Positions 12,008 through 23,875 of a DNA stretch of 64,000 bases are shown here, piece after piece (the first letter of the stretch is position 1; each line of letters starts with the position of its first letter). This DNA is from Pisaster brevispinus (lineage: Eukaryota; Echinodermata; Asteroidea; Forcipulatida; Asteriidae). Made by a program: the position numbers and the translations under genes. The notes under the pieces were generated by a model. That model worked only from the letters and a program-made list of their open reading frames with translations, ran no database searches and had not been told where the DNA came from. The stretch is from assembly GCA_023634235.1 (NCBI GenBank), contig JAMKCF010000001.1:11852258-11916257 (forward strand). The letters are read 5' to 3'.

Positions 12008-12393
12008 TCTTTGTATATAGTGACCCTACAAAGTACTATCAAGATTCTCATAAAAATAAACTTTAATATTTGTATTTTGTTAGTACTTAATTTCAAAAAA
12101 TACGTGTACATGTAAGATGGCAGAATGTCCACAGCATACATGTATGTAACCTTGGGAGGTCTCACAGAGTCGGCTTTAAAAATCATTTGAAGTCGCATTG
12201 CTTTAACTTTGCCAATATTCTTTTGTTTCTTTTTGCCCAGTAAACATCCTACCACTCCATCAGCTCAATTATTGTTGAAGACAAAATTTGACATATTTTA
12301 AATATTTTCCAAAACTTATTGATTACTTTTCAGAAACGGTCAGCAATATAATTTTTTTTAAAATTCTAATCGTCAATAATAGGAAATCGAAAT

Positions 12394-12575
12394 ATGGAAA
12401 TTTTCCATTGCTGTACATGTGAATATGAATACAATAACTTCCTCGGACTATTCAATCATTACAGATATTTGCACAATGGGCCAATGTAAGTTATAACCTG
12501 CAGTATAGAGGGTTGCCATAGATTGTTCAAGAATGTCAGGACTTTCCAGATTCATGTAAGAACTAAACACTCCAG
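12394..12575 (+). pseudogene. N-terminal C2H2 zinc-finger part of a transposase-like ORF, interrupted by Harbinger
   Basis: From the ATG at 12394 the frame gives a C2H2-like finger (HCCTCEYEYNNF with a later HYRYLH), then a TAA where the frame reads M-stop-VITC, then a second finger (CSIEGCHRLF, FQIHVRTKH). The frame runs straight into the Harbinger target site CAG at 12573-12575. It continues in the same frame at 23876 as SRFGERFIRLPEDIED. The upstream boundary of the element was not found. This is the first exon-like part of the gene described at 23876-26089. Confidence 0.75.
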
Positions 12576-12826
12576 GGGTCGATTTCACAAAGAGTTAGGA
12601 CTCGTATCCCGAGTTAGGACGAGTTACTCGTCCTGGACGAGTTACTCGTCCTAACTTAGAACGCGTCCTAGGATCGATTTCACAAAAGATAAGAAGGGTT
12701 TAACGTGTCCTAATTACCTTGGAAACAACCCCGAACCCTTCCTAACTTAGGACGGGTATGAGGGTCGTCTTAGCGGATGATTTTGCGTTATATTAGTATG
12801 TTGCTTACAATAATGGCGCTGCTACT

Positions 12827-15800
12827 ATGTTGGCTGACCGCGAAGAGAAACGGGCGCTTCGCCGAGAACGCCTCTTCCGTGACAGACGGAATCCGTTAGA
12901 TAGTTTAAATGACCATGAAATTGTCCGTAGATACCGCTTCATGAGGCAGGGGATACTGCAATTGCTAGACAGGGTTGGTGACCATTTACAACATGAGACA
13001 CGGGTGAGTAAACCATGTAAAACAGACGTTACTTTCCATAACAAAAACTACTACTAGTTTAACAACTATCGATCAATAAATAGCATACCGCCCACAAGAG
13101 TTTGTTTTATAGTTTTGCTCAGCGCCACCATTAGTCAGGTTGTTGATGTGTAAATATTGCACTTTGCAAAACACATTCATCATTACAATTCAGACGTTTT
13201 TATCAGTTCATTGCTTCATAAAAAGCTAAATAAATCATCTAAAGGCTAGATGATCTAATTATTAACCCTCTGTGACACCATCGCTCACTTATTGAGAAAC
13301 AGTTTTTAATTAAAAAGTCATTAGTCCGCCATTTTTGTTTCCAAAATTCAAAAAAACTGCACCTAGCCAAATAGCATGCCAAATGTCTTATCACTACCCG
13401 GGGTTTGTTTTTAACTAACGCAATCCAACATTGACCCGCTCTCCAGGAATTCCCATAGGATATGTACAGCAATTACTCAGTTTTGCTAAGTTGTGTAAAC
13501 AAAGGGTGTTATTCCAAGAAATGGTTGATTGAGCAGAAAGAGACATGTGGGCTCATCTCAAAATGCAATTTTGCTTGAATTTATTTTATTTAGTCAAAAG
13601 GGTCTATATCTAATGCTGTGGCTGATTTAAAAGTGATTGGGTGATTTAAAAGTGGTTTGGTTCTTCACAGAAATGTATTACACGCTAAAATCAAACTGTT
13701 ACTCAACAAGTAAGGCATGGTAAAATGGTGTGATTTTTTTTGTATGGTGTCACGCAGAGTTAATTTTAACAAGGATACAATTGAAATTAATGACACAGGG
13801 ACACACATGAGTACATGCAAAACTTGACATGGGTGTCATGCTGTTTTATTTATTAATTTCAGATTGTTTACATGTCACGAAACGCGTTATCATTTTAATA
13901 TGTTTGTATGCGTAGTAGCAGCAGTATTGTTCAAAATGAAATGTAGGCCTATAATTATAACACAATTGTATTCCCATACATAATAATTGTTTGTTTTATC
14001 ATACCCAGCTCAGATAACACTACACTGCACTGACAACAACAATTACATGACAAAACACCCAGCTAAATATCTTACTAGATATAGTGACATAATGTATAAA
14101 ATAGGGGGGGGGGGGAGATAATAAAATAAATACAACTTTTAATATGAACCAAGTACCCCACAATCTTTACACAGATTTTAACTGTTTGCATTTATAGGTC
14201 CTTTTGGTTGGTAAGCAGTTTGCAACAGCTAATTCTATTTTCTCAGATTTTAACTTTATAGACTTTAATTGTGTGGGGGTTAAACGAAGACAAATTTTGT
14301 CCTTGTTCAACGCCAATTATTAAAAATTTACCCAAAACAGTTTCCCTTGTGGTTTATAACTTGAACTTGTGAACAGCAAAATGATTTACTTAGTCAATAC
14401 TTTATCATTTCATCAAAACCAAGTATTAAATTACCTCCAGCAGTGTACAGTTAATGACAGGAAAAACAATTATTAAATCTGTTCTGCGCAACAATGCAAC
14501 TTCCCCCATTTACCCATCATTAGATGCTTTGTATTTTTTTATCACTATTTACAACTTTAACTGCTCTTATCTTCGTAGACTAAATTGCTGGTTCACAGAC
14601 TGAAAACAAGTGGTTTCTCCAAGAAATTTAAATTTAAATTTGAACAATAAGTTTAGGGAGAACAAAACAACACACTTATCTCATTATTTCACCAGTTTTA
14701 TAAAACATACTAAGTAATTACAAAGGAGTTCATTGATTTTAACTTGGCCCTAGGCATGTTTAAATAAATACAAATACTTGTTTTGTGGGTTTTTCCTTTT
14801 ATTTAATTTACAGAGAAACATCGCAATATCTCCAATAATGCAGCTCCTCATCACCCTGCGTTTCTTTGCAACGAGTGCATTTTATACAGTTGAAGGGGAT
14901 CTTCATGATGTCAGTGTCCCTTCCGTATGCCGCATTGTTCATCGGGTTGCCAGATCACTTTTAAGTTTGACCAATGATATAATCAAGTTCCCAGTTGAGC
15001 TCCAGGATGTCATGCGGTTGAAGCAAGTTTTTTGCAACAGCTGGTTTCCCTGGGGTAGTAGGTGCAGTTGACTGTACCCATGTCCGCCTGTACGGAGCTT
15101 CGCTTGGGGAAGATGAATACATGTATGTCAACAGGAAAGGTTATCATAGCATTAATGTCCAAGTTGTTTGTGACGCAACATTTAATATAACAAATGTTGT
15201 TGCAAGATGGCCGGGAAGTACCCACGACAGTGCGGTGTTGCATGGAAGCCTCCTCGGGGAAATGTTTGATGATGGAAGGTTTGTAAAATGACACTTAGAC
15301 ATTAAATAAAAGGCAATCAGTTGCAATGTACATGTATTAAAACCAAAAGCTGAGGGCGACAGTGACATCCTCCCAGTACATTTCATGGCTTACATATCTA
15401 TTGAAATACACCTACTGCCTAGAAAGCCAAGTCCAATACTTTCTTGTGCAGTTTACTACATCATTCACCATATAAAATAATGCTTATGGATTCTAGTTTT
15501 AAAAACACCCACCTTTCCCCTGCAATTTCAGATTGAATGGCGCTCTCCTAGGAGACAGTGGCTATGCCCTCAGGCCCTGGTTGATGACACCAGTGCAAGA
15601 ACCCCTTACAAACTCTGAAAGGCGTTACAACGGTAAAAGTCAAAATCAATTGTATTCATATCACTTAATACAACTGTGTAAGTGAAATCAGAATGGCTAC
15701 AGGATTTTACATTAGATGCACCAAACAGTCTCAATAAATACACACAATAAATATCCCGCATTCAATAGTTTAAGATTTATTGAACATATCCATTAAATTC

Positions 15801-16235
15801 AAGGGGTCTATACAACAAATGAGGTAAAGAGTTTTTTATCACAAAATAGTCATTTGTACACTTTGGACCTTGAAAAGTAAATAACTTTTGATTTGACAAA
15901 AATAATTAAAACACAATTTAATTTATAAAGGTTATTTTACTACCTTGTGTTATTATTGTAGGAGTCGTCGGAGAACATGTGTGACCATTGAGCAGGTGTT
16001 TGGTCAGCTCAAACGGAAGTTTCCTTGCCTTTCTTTTGGTTTGAGAGTTGCCCCTGACAAAGCATGCAAAATCATCAAGGCCTGCTGTGTCCTCTTCAAC
16101 CTCTCCAAACAGTTTGGGGAGCCCGAGTTGGACGAGGAGATTGAACTTGAAGACAACATTGAGGCTGTGGCGTATGCGGGACATCTTCATGACGGCGGGC
16201 TTGAAAGGAACAGAATTATAAATATGCGTTTTTAG
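12827..16235 (+). pseudogene. PIF-Harbinger DDE transposase (HARBI1-like), four exons
   Basis: Exons: 12827-13003, 14814-15278, 15532-15632 and about 15962-16235. The first junction is phase 0 (HETR-RNIAISPIMQ); the second completes Arg (DDG-R-LNGALLGDSGY). Exon 1 holds the N-terminal helix region; exon 2 the helical part and then GAVDCTHVRL (first catalytic D) and RWPGSTHDSAV (second D); exon 4 has TIEQVFGQLKRKFPCL (catalytic E). So the DDE triad is present. One frameshift lies at the T-run near 15030 (after LKQ, before FATAGFPGVV), and the exon 3 to exon 4 join is off by one with the obvious splice sites. The enzyme would cut at the TIRs and integrate into CWG/TWA sites, working with the Myb-like partner. 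Intron 1 (1.8 kb) contains a Penelope-like fragment. Confidence 0.9.
14188..14241 (+). repeat. fragment of Penelope-like terminal repeat
   Basis: AGGTCCTTTTGGTTGGTAAG and GCAACAGCTAATTCTATTTT occur here and again at about 39463-39511 beside the intact Penelope-like element. The fragment lies in intron 1 of the Harbinger transposase. Confidence 0.75.
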
Positions 16236-16392
16236 AAGATCTGATTGTTGTTTATCCCGTACTTAAGTAACTTGGATACTGTATGAAACAAATATTAAAT
16301 GTGTTACGCTGTTCGTGCCATGGACAGAATGTTTTCATGAGTTGAAGTGAAATATCCAACTTAACTTAGCTTCGCCTCGTTGAATAGAAAAT

Positions 16393-17823
16393 TCCATATT
16401 TCAACTCATGAAACTATTCTCACCATTACACTCACATACATTAATTATTCACCAGATTCCAAAACAAATAAAATGTGCCAATGTTCCACAGAAATGAACA
16501 CACCGATTGCCATTTAATTATTTTGCTAATGTTTGGATTTGGACATTTATAACCCCCCCCCCAAAAAAAGGTCTGAAAATATGAAGTTCAGTCATGGGTC
16601 CATATTTTCCCACCCTCCCTCTTCTTAGTATCTACAATTAAATTTACCATTCGAAAAGATCCAAACTTAATCTGCCGGACACTGGCTTTACCTACTGATG
16701 CTTCAGCTACCATGATGGCAAGACCAATTCAGATTCATCTTCTTAACATTCTCCCCGTCACCTGAAAACAAGATCCAAAGGTAAACACCATATTATCATT
16801 TTTAAGTCATGATTGATCAAACATGTAGTGTGTTAATCAATGAGCACTCATATTCAACTGATCTCAGGGATTTCTGCTGCCAAGACCTAGGTGTCTCTTC
16901 ATATTTACTTATTTTCTGCAAGAAGCTGTTAATCCATATTGTCTTAAGTTATCTTGCACTTAGAATCTAGTTTTTCTTCATACTCAAAGATGGAAAATTA
17001 GGGATAATTGTCATGTAACAAGTTGTTCCACTGACCATGACTATAACTCAATCTAACTCTAGCTGTGTAAGCGACAACCATGGAATTTGGACCTGTCACC
17101 TGTACTTATTGGTCATTTAAGTAAGTAGGCCCAAGTGATTCTGGTAGTTTGACAAAATTTGTTGAAATTGAGTGGGTGCGTTAAATAAAATGTTAAATGA
17201 TTTATTTACGATACAACAAAAGGCGTAATAAGCACACAACATAAATACTTCATATTCAATTAAAAGTAACATTTATTGCATATTTTCTCTGGAAGTCCAA
17301 ACCACTCAAACATTATCAACAACTACAAGTTAATCAAAAGATGGTAAAAACTTGGTACCATTTTATATGTACAAACAGATTTCTAAAGATTTAATCCAAG
17401 TATTGACCCCCAAAGTCACCCCACCTGAAACAAGTTTCTGAAAATTTAATTTAATTCCAGTATTGAGCCCCAAGTCCCCCCCCCCCCCACCTCCCCATCT
17501 CCCGGTGCAACATCAATCCCAAAGTCTGCCAGTGTTACTACCACGGATGTTATATAAAACAAGGAATGAAAACATTCATGCAATGGAGAGAATACTTATG
17601 GGTTGGTGAACATAGATTACTAAACCTTTGAATGGTACATTCCATGTTTCAACTCATTAGAATACTCTCTCCATTGCACTCATGACTATAAATTCATTAA
17701 TCGGATTCAAACCAAAATGAAAGTGCCATCGTTAAACAGTAATACAAATGTCCAGTTAACAAATTATCCTTTGATTTTTTGTATTTGGACACCTACCATA
17801 CCCCTTCCACCCCCCAACCAAAA
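16393..17823 (+). repeat. diverged direct duplication in the Harbinger interior
   Basis: About 16393-16583 and 17652-17823 share an ordered set of blocks: TTTCAACTCAT, TCTCNCCATT(A/G)CACTCA, CAGATTC/CGGATTC with CAAA, GTGCCA, and TTTGGACA/C ending in a C-run followed by AAAAAAAG. They lie downstream of the transposase stop and look like an old tandem copy of its 3' region. The second copy is also flanked by an inverted repeat (CAATGGAGAGAATAC near 17581, AGAATACTCTCTCCATTG near 17660). Confidence 0.55.
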
Positions 17824-18744
17824 AAAGATAGAAAAGAAAACCACAACAAACAAACATACACGAAATGACACACATTACAAAATACAACAAAGCAAGCAAA
17901 CAATTAAAAGTATTTGAAAATCTTCATAAAATAAATAGGTTAAAGGTATTATACAGGATTGGTAGAGCTGACAAAATAGCCGCAGACGGTGTTCATGGTT
18001 TTTTGGGATCAACCATAAACATGAAATTACATAGGTTTCAGATAGTTCAGAATATAATTACTTCATTTTAGTGGGAAATATTTCAAAGAAAAATGGTTCA
18101 AGTATGAACTTCCTACTTAGTAAGCCTTCAGACTAAATTTAAACAATGTTTTTCATCCTTACCAATCCTGTTTACTACCTTTAAATGAAGTTAAACAAAA
18201 TGTTCACCTTGAGAAAAAAAAATTGTTTTATTTGTTTCATTTATAGTTTCTTTGAAATTTTTGCCTGGAAAATACAAATTGTGTTTGACAAGGACATAAG
18301 CATTTTATAACAATTATTTTATATACATTTCTTTGGTCGATCATATCAAGGTGAACATTTCCTTTATGCTTCACTTTCTGCTGGGGCCTTTAGATTTAGG
18401 GCGCAAGCATTAAGGAACACTTGGAAGTTTTGGCTGATTTCTTGCATGATCCAGAAATCTGCCTGAAAACTTCCAAGTGTTCCTTGTCAACTTTCATCCT
18501 TTCTCTTTCAAGCCCCAGCCGTTCCGTCTCAATCTCCATCAGAGTGGGCTTCTGGACATTGACAAGTTTTGTTGACGTCTGACGTTCATCCTCTTCGTCA
18601 TCCTCCTCTTCCTCTTCCACATCTTCAATAGAAGGGCCTTCAACTATTGCTTGAAAACACAAAACAATTCAGAAAGATTATTTCATTTGATGTTTATGTT
18701 CATTTGATGTTTATGTTCAAAAAGGAATGGGTTCAAAAAGGAAT

Positions 18745-21700
18745 GTGATGCGTCTCTCACCTGTAGATCTGGGTGGATCATAGTCGGCGTCAGCTGGCGA
18801 AAAGGAGGCAGCCACGGCGTAGGTCCTCCCTGGGTCTTTCAGCCTCTCACATTCAAATCCTATCCACACCTTCTCGTGGTGAATCTAGGCGTCTGACGTG
18901 GAAGGGTGCTCTCGTCTCCCCTGTCCCAAGGAGGCAGAGTCCAGCCACACCACCATCCCTGTGGCTCTCCTATGATGAACACAACTACTAGCACCAGGGT
19001 TAAAGCCCCTGCTCCATATAGCGCCGATAGCAGAAGCCGCAGGACTCCTGCAACGATGACGAGTGGCACTCAAAGCCCCCCCTGGGGAAGGTGCTTCTCC
19101 GACGAGGCCGAAAGCTACGGCGCACAAACATGATCTTCGCAAATCCTTCCGTATTGCAACGTGGAACGTCCTTACCCTTAAAGGGAATGGTTATCCAGCA
19201 GCAATTATCCGGCAAATGAAATCCTACAACATTCCGATATTAGGCGTCACCGAATCCAGACTCATCGACAGCGGTCTTCATCAGTTCGAAGAGGCTACAC
19301 TAATACACTCTGGTGGCACTACAAAGACCAATGGTGTCGCTCTCTTTGTTCGTCCCCCTTTCAACAGAGTCATCACCAAATGGCAAGCAATCTCTGACCG
19401 TCTACTCTATGTGAGACTACAACATCGCCATGGTCAACTCTCCATCATTGTGGCTTATGCTCCAACAAATGTATCAGACGACAGCACAAAGAATGTATTC
19501 TACAACCAACTAACTGCTGTGGCTGAGAATGTATCCCCCCACGACGAGCTCATCGTCCTTGGCGACATGAACGCCTCCCCTCCCCAGCTGCTCAAGGAAC
19601 GGCTTCGAATCCATCCTAGGCCCCTTCAACTCCGGCCCCACCAACGACAACTCAGTGAGGCTCCTCTCCTTCTGCGCCTCTCAGAACATACCAATAACTG
19701 GTAGCTGGTTTCGCCGCCGCAACATCAACAGAGTCACCTGGATCTCAAATGACGGGCACACACACGAAAAGAACTTGACCACATCCTCGTCAAGAACCGG
19801 AACACTGTAAAATCTACAGGGGCTACAGAGGAGCTGAAGCCCCTGCAAACACAGATCACCGCTTGCTTATCGCATCCCTAGCAATCACTCCCCGCTTCCA
19901 CTCCAAGAAGCCCCCCACCCCCTTGTATGACGTGGAACGAGTCACCAATGACAAAACCCTGGCATTCAAATACTCTGTCACAATCCAAAACAGGTTCCAA
20001 GCCATCGGTGACCTGCCAGATGACGTGAAGTCCGCCTGGTCCTGCATCAGTTCAACCATCCGCGAATCAGCTGACAAAATCATTGGGAAAAAGAAACGCT
20101 TCAAACGTTGCCTTGGTTCACTGAGGAAACTCTCCAACTTCTGGACGAAAAATCAAAAGCCAGGCTGAACAACCAACACGCAGAGCGTAGACGCCTGCAA
20201 GGAGTTTTCCGAGCCAAGGCAAAGCAGGACAGGGAAGCTCACCTTGAGAGTCTCTCAAAGAGATCGACAACAACTTCTCCCACCAAAACCTCAAATCCGC
20301 ATACTGAGTCATCCAAGAACTCCGCCCAAAGTCCATCAGGAGCACAAGTTCCACCATCAACAAAATCAATGGTTCTCCCTGTTCCTCAGACGTGGAGACA
20401 CTAGACAGATGGAAGGAACATTTCGAAGCTGGACATCCCTACAACTCCTCCAGACCAGGGAACCCTTGTGGACGCACCCACCCTGGAAGAGGTGATATCA
20501 GCCATCACAAAGCTGAAGAATGGTAAAGCCGCCGGCCCAGACCACATCCCTCCTGAGCTTCTGAAGTGTGCTATTGATCCTATCAGCGCCGTCCTCCACA
20601 AGCTCTTTCTGCAGGTCTGGCAATCAGGTAAAGTCCTGGCAGAGTGGAAAGAGGGCATCATAGTCACACTCTATAAAGGGAAGGGCCCCTGCACTGAATG
20701 CAGTAGCCATCGTCCCATTACGCTTCTCTCTGTTCAAGGGAAAGTCTTTGCCCATCTTCTCCTGGCTCGTCTGAATCCTCTGCTTGTCAAGCACAGACGC
20801 CCTGAGCAATCTGGATTTACAGCTGGCCGTTCCACAATGGATGCCATTCTTGCCCTCCGCCTGTTATCTGAGCTGCATCATAAGTTCTGTCAACCTTTGT
20901 CCGTGGCCTATGTCGACCTGAAGGCTGCTTTCGACTGTCGATAGAACCGCACTCTGGAAAGCTCTCCAAGGCATCGGTGTTCCCGACCGTCTCCTCCCCT
21001 CATTAAGGATCTTCACACCTACACCTCTGCCAAGGTACGCCAAGGAAGGAACACCTCTGAATGCTTCCCCACAAGATCAGGTGTAACACAGGGCTGCATC
21101 TTGGCTCCTTCCCTCTTCTGCCGTGCCATGGACTGGATCCTTGACAGAGCGTCCACAGACACAGGGATCACCATCGGCCAGTCAAGGTTCTCGGACATGG
21201 ACTACGCAGATGACGTCGCCCTGGTCAGCAATAATGCTGAGGATCTGAGCAACGCACTCAAGTCGTTTCAGAGCGAGGCTATAAATCTGGGCCTCAATAT
21301 CTCCTGGCAGAAAACAAAAATCCAAGTTCTGAACCACAGCGGCAATGGCACTCCCTCTCACTTTATGGTAAACGGGCAGTCTGTCGACGTCGTGGAGGAC
21401 TTCGTATACCTCGGAAGTAAAATCTCCAACTCCGGACGCTGTGAATCCAACGTCCTCAGACGACTTGGACTTGCCTCATCTGCCATGACCAACCTGCGCA
21501 GGATCTGGAAGCTGAAGAGGTTGAAACTTGCTACTAAACTGGCCATATACAGGACTTGCGTCATTCCTGTCTTGCTGTATGGCTCAGAAACATGGACCCT
21601 CCTCAAATCCGACCTCAATCGACTAGAATCGTTCCACATGAGGTGTCAACGATCAATTCTCGGCATCCAGTGGTTCCACTTCTCAACAACAATGAGGTCA

Positions 21701-21966
21701 CCCAAAAAACATGTCTGCCCCCCATCAACCAACTAATTCAACACCGTCGCTCCGCCTTCTAAGCATCGCCATCAACTCCAGGGGAGGCCTAGCACCAGCT
21801 CCTGGCTGGAAGAGACCTAGAAGCCGCCCACGATCATCCTGGGCCCAGCAACTTGGCCGGCCTAGCGAAATCGACCACATGTGGCGCGAGGCTGTAGGAC
21901 GTGGACACAGGAGATCAGCGCGATGGACACTTGCTGTCTCTGTGGTTGATTGATTGATTGATTGAT
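18745..21966 (+). mobile_element. LINE (RTE-like) nested in the Harbinger Myb-gene intron
   Basis: Near full-length non-LTR element in the orientation opposite to the host gene. It ends in a short microsatellite tail made of TGAT units (21944-21966), the kind of tail typical of RTE-group LINEs rather than poly(A). TTTATGTT follows the tail and also occurs just upstream of the element near 18703, which may be a target duplication but is weak evidence in AT-rich DNA. The 5' boundary is approximate. Confidence 0.8.
19063..21953 (+). pseudogene. LINE endonuclease-reverse transcriptase polyprotein, several frameshifts
   Basis: N-terminal EEP-type endonuclease: IATWNVLTLKG (Asn), GVTESRLI (Glu), VLGDMNASP (Asp/Asn), then KELDHILVKNR and TDHRLLIASLA (His). 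The RT follows: KLKNGKAAGPDHIPPELL, HRPITLLSVQGKVFAHLL, VAYVDLKAAFDC, GVTQGCILAPSLFCRA and DMDYADDVALVSN with the catalytic DD at about 21202-21207. C-terminal LGSKISNSG, YGSETWTLL and a final RPRSRPRSSWAQQL block agree with RTE-like elements. The protein would nick target DNA and prime reverse transcription there. Frameshifts occur near 19600, 19760, 19830, 20120, 20400 and 20940, so no intact product is made. The EEP set is nearly complete by eye. Confidence 0.85.
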
Positions 21967-23875
21967 TTATGTTGCAGGCCCACAGGCTAGAGAGGTGAGG
22001 TTAGCGAGTTGGACTGCTTTATAAGTTAATGACAGTAGAAAAAGCCCGCCACTTTTGTGTCCGCAAGCAAGTTTTGAGAACGAATAATTGTTTTAATGAC
22101 ACCACAACCAATTTTCTAAACCAGCATAATACTTATTATTTGAAAGAATCACCTTTTTACATTTTTAACACTTTTCTATTGTTATCAATGTTTAAAAATA
22201 ATTTCTAGCAATAAGTTGAAGTCTGAAGTTATTGAAACTAGTAAACTGACCTGAAAATTTATAAATAAAGAGTTCAAAAATAAAGCTATTTAGTTACATA
22301 CCATTTGTTAGTAAGTCAATGGCAGCCTCGGTTGTGCTTGTAGAAGGTAAAGGGTTTGACTCTCCCTCATCCTGGGATTGGGAACACTCTTTGGCAACAG
22401 GTGCCAACGCTTCCAACACTTTGTCGAACATTTTGTTTGATGTAGGCTTCTTTCCTCCCCCTGTAAATCAAACAATAATACCAAAAAATTTCGAATAATG
22501 CATGAATATATCCAATATTTCCCAAATATTTCCCAAATCGTCCCTTTTGACTTTCCTTGATGTAACATTGTTAAAATTAATAGTAATAAATAATACAAAT
22601 AATGGCATGGATTTTATAAGCAAACCCTTAAGCACTGATAATTGTAGCTAGTCACATTTACTTAGACTTTTGATAGAGCTACATGTACACCATTTACGTC
22701 GACAATACATGCACCTTGCACATTTTTCAAATTAATAAAACAAATTAAACATGAAAAATAAAACAAACCCCATTTATGTAGGCTCAGTGGCAAAGTCATT
22801 AGACTCTCCACATGCTTGACGTACACAATCTACACCTGTGGTCTTTAAATTTAACTTCACTTTGCATTATAAATCCACATAAATATCCAAAAATGTTTAA
22901 TAAATAAAGTGTTTAAAAAAAGTGCAAAGGGGTACATATAAAATATAACATGTTTGAAAAATAGGGGAAAAAAAAAAATGAATATAAAATTACAAGTTAA
23001 ATAACACTCACCTGTCCTGTTCATGTCTCTGTGGTAAGCCCTTGCAAGGCTACGCACAGTCTGCCACTTCTTCCTGATTTTTCTTCATGACCTTGAAGGG
23101 CAGCCACTTTCAACTAAAACCCTACTTGCCAGCTCCCAGTAGTGTTTTTTTTACTTTTTCCACATTGGCACACGCCTTACTACTTGTGCCAACAAGCTTG
23201 TCTTTATTGACTCTTACAAATTCAGTAAGAATTGCGATCTCCTCAAACGACCAATTGCTTGATCGCCCAGCCTTATCCATTGAGGCTTCAAAATTACTCT
23301 TCTGTAATGTATTGTACTACGACGACTAAGGCCTATTTTAACAAAATTAACAACAAGGCCGAGCATACGTTGATACAAAATTATAAAAAGTGTACCAGCC
23401 ACAACAGACAAGAAAAACTATCGCATCTATGATATACTGAGTCTGTCGCAAAAGATCAGCCAGCAATCCGTACATCGACATTCACTTGCCAAATTTCCCT
23501 AGATACGTATTATACTAACTGAAAAATATTGAGCTTGCAGACGACATTTCCCGGACAAGTTTGGAGCCAAAAAAGTTGCACGGTAGTCAACTTGCCAATC
23601 AGCCATCTTGAATCACGTGCGTCAGAAAGTTCATACGGCCGTTTCATTAACAAAGCAATACAGGCATCAAATAGCCGTTGCGCTAGCATTTTCAGCCTCG
23701 TCCGAGAATTCGTTTGTGGTTTTATATTACTTGCGACTTTTTGCGACTCTTCCTGCTTCAGACGGGTTTTGTGAAATCGATCCTAGGATCGGTCTTACGT
23801 AGGATCTTAAGGCTGGGACTCGTCCTAAGTCCTAGGATCGATCCTAAGTTAGGAAGAGTTTTGTGAAATCGACCC

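Larger units (their letters stand above)
18396..23280 (-). pseudogene. Harbinger-encoded Myb/SANT-like DNA-binding protein, three exons
   Basis: Minus-strand exons: 23280-23012, 22460-22302 and 18649-18396, each with GT..AG borders and compatible phases. Exon 1 begins MDKAGRSSNWSFEEIAILTE, a Myb-like helix with the expected Trp, and later reads IRKKWQTVRSLARAYHRDMN, as in the Myb-like proteins that accompany Harbinger transposases. Exon 2 has MFDKVLEALAPVAKE. Exon 3 is acidic, then a probable coiled coil (IETERLGLERERMKVDKEH). Known partners of this type bind the transposon ends and carry the transposase into the nucleus. Exon 1 has one frameshift near 23150 (the frame shifts from NVEKVKKT into HYWELASRVLVE) and a TGA shortly afterwards. 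The large intron 2 contains the plus-strand LINE. Transposase and this gene converge towards the element centre. Confidence 0.85.
12576..23875. mobile_element. PIF-Harbinger transposon, 11.3 kb including a nested LINE
   Basis: The ends are GGGTCGATTTCACAAA (12576-12591) and its complement TTTGTGAAATCGACCC ending at 23875. CAG flanks both sides (12573-12575, 23876-23878), the CWG-type 3-bp duplication known for this superfamily. It carries the two genes expected of an autonomous Harbinger: a DDE transposase (plus, 12827-16235) and a Myb/SANT-like DNA-binding protein (minus, 18396-23280). The ends are packed with TTAGGACGAGT-like motifs, and a second copy of the terminal motif lies inboard at both sides (GGATCGATTTCACAAAA near 12671, complement near 23768). 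Without the LINE of about 3.2 kb it would be about 8 kb. Confidence 0.92.

Noticed and set aside
18700..21975. TTTATGTT as a firm target duplication of the nested LINE
   Set aside because: The 8-base match lies in AT-rich DNA and the left copy is not at a defined 5' end; kept only as a weak hint.
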